A stretch of DNA of 6,014 bases from Desulfuromonas sp. (lineage in GTDB: Bacteria > Desulfobacterota > Desulfuromonadia > Desulfuromonadales > Trichloromonadaceae), in assembly GCA_030145265.1 (NCBI GenBank), contig JAQYWA010000134.1, positions 1 to 6,014 of the forward strand, in the 5' to 3' direction. This document shows, in pieces, positions 5,229-6,014 of this stretch. Position numbers and translations under genes: made by a program. Position 1 is the stretch's first letter. Every line of letters starts with the position of its first letter. The notes beneath the pieces are model-generated. The model was not told where the DNA came from, did no database searches, and saw only the letters and a program-made list of their open reading frames with translations.

Positions 5229-6014
5229 TTACTTTTTTTGGCCGCGCAGGTGAATGAACCAGTAGGCGAAGCCGACGAAGACCACGCCGCCGATGATGTT
5301 GCCGAGGGTGACTGGCAGCAGGTTGCCGATGAAGAAGTTACTCCAGGACAGGGCCGGATCGCAGTTGGGCATCTCTCCGGCAAGGAACAGGCCGGTGGGG
5401 ATGAAGTACATGTTGGCGATGGAGTGCTCGAAGCCGCTGGCGACGAAGGCCATGATCGGTACGTAGCAGGCCAGGATCTTGCCGGGGATATCGCGGGCGG
5501 CGCTGGCCATGAAGACCGCCAGGCAGACCAGCCAGTTACAGAGGATGCCGCGGATCAGGGCGACATCAAAAGGGAGTTTGGTCTTGGCGGTGGCGATGGC
5601 AATGGCGCGCTCGGCGATGTGCGGCGCCTGCCAGAGGTCGGAGCGGTACATCAGCCAGGCGAAGAAGAGCGAACCGACGAAATTGCCGAGCAGGACCACC
5701 AGCCAGTTTTCGGCCAGCTTGGCCCAGGTAATCTCGCCGAGCAGGGCGGTCTTGGTCAGCAGGCTGTTGCCGGTGAACAGCTCGGCGCCGCAGATCACCA
5801 CCAGCATCAGGCCGAGGGAAAAGACGCTGCCGCCGAGCAGGCGGGAGATCCCCTGCCCGACATGGCTGGCGGCATCGGCAGTGACCACGGTGGCGAGTTG
5901 GGCACCGAAAGCAATGTAGAAACCGGCCAGCAGGCTCAATACAATCGTCCGCGTCAGCGGTTGGGTGGTGACCCGCTTGCCGTTCTCCATGATCGCCCGC
6001 ACCGTTTCGGCGGG
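5229..6014 (-). CDS. Formate/nitrite transporter (FNT/FocA-NirC family), 5' end cut by window
   Basis: This gene encodes an inner-membrane pentameric channel for small monovalent anions such as formate, nitrite or hydrosulfide. About 261 residues are visible and the stop is at 5229-5231. A GTG at 6000-6002 could be a start, but the frame stays open to the window edge, and the residues before it (PAETV) match the conserved N-terminal helix of FNT proteins, so the true start most likely lies just outside. Numbered from that GTG, the hallmarks are GAELFTGN (72-79) in the first half, with the conserved Thr77 of the omega-loop region; CNWLVCLAV (155-163); GFEHSIANMYFIP (190-202), with the central pore His193; and NLLPVTLGNIIGG (227-239). 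About six membrane helices fit the family fold. It resembles FocA-type sequences more closely, but the substrate cannot be fixed from sequence alone. It is convergent with the protease gene and ends at its own hairpin terminator. Confidence 0.93.
   Translation of the reverse strand, partial: PAETVRAIMENGKRVTTQPLTRTIVLSLLAGFYIAFGAQLATVVTADAASHVGQGISRLLGGSVFSLGLMLVVICGAELFTGNSLLTKTALLGEITWAKLAENWLVVLLGNFVGSLFFAWLMYRSDLWQAPHIAERAIAIATAKTKLPFDVALIRGILCNWLVCLAVFMASAARDIPGKILACYVPIMAFVASGFEHSIANMYFIPTGLFLAGEMPNCDPALSWSNFFIGNLLPVTLGNIIGGVVFVGFAYWFIHLRGQKK

Noticed and set aside
4964..5383. Open frame of 139 codons on the - strand overlapping the 3' end of the FNT gene
   Set aside because: Its first part is an out-of-frame shadow of the FNT gene, and the rest reads through both hairpins and the foldable segment. 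I could not match its tail to any transposase or other family with confidence.

Overview
The window looks like chromosomal DNA of a GC-rich, anaerobic deltaproteobacterium, most likely of the Desulfuromonadales (Geobacter / Desulfuromonas / Pelobacter type). This is inferred from the mix of protein families and the style of the GspE-like ATPase and GGDEF protein; there is no rRNA or other decisive marker.

Layout: four genes run on the + strand. They are the 3' end of recJ (single-strand DNA exonuclease, cut by the window start), a membrane-anchored diguanylate cyclase (GGDEF) starting 22 bases later, a complete GspE/PilB-type secretion or pilus assembly ATPase, and an exported trypsin-like serine protease carrying an N-terminal staphylococcal-nuclease-like domain. 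A strong intrinsic terminator follows the protease. After a gap of about 310 bases, a formate/nitrite transporter (FNT) gene lies on the - strand, convergent with the others; its 5' end is cut by the window end.

How the genes may work together: RecJ is housekeeping. The GGDEF protein would make c-di-GMP at the membrane, and the ATPase next to it has an N-terminal region of the MshEN/GspE-N type, a fold that binds c-di-GMP in some relatives. A local c-di-GMP link to a pilus or secretion motor is therefore plausible, but the binding motif in this ATPase is degenerate and no other pilus or type II secretion gene is visible. The protease has its own strong ribosome binding site and an AT-rich leader, so it may be a separate unit.

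Most notable points: (1) the nuclease-like domain of the protease has lost all three classical catalytic residues, so it looks like a dead nuclease fold fused to an intact HtrA-like protease; (2) the GGDEF domain keeps its active site but lacks the Asp of the inhibitory RxxD site and carries a very basic insert; (3) the convergent intergenic gap holds two same-orientation GC-rich hairpins, 209 bases apart, with a compensatory base-pair difference, enclosing a non-coding stretch that can fold extensively. The gap could be a terminator pair, a small RNA, or a hairpin-bounded non-autonomous mobile element.
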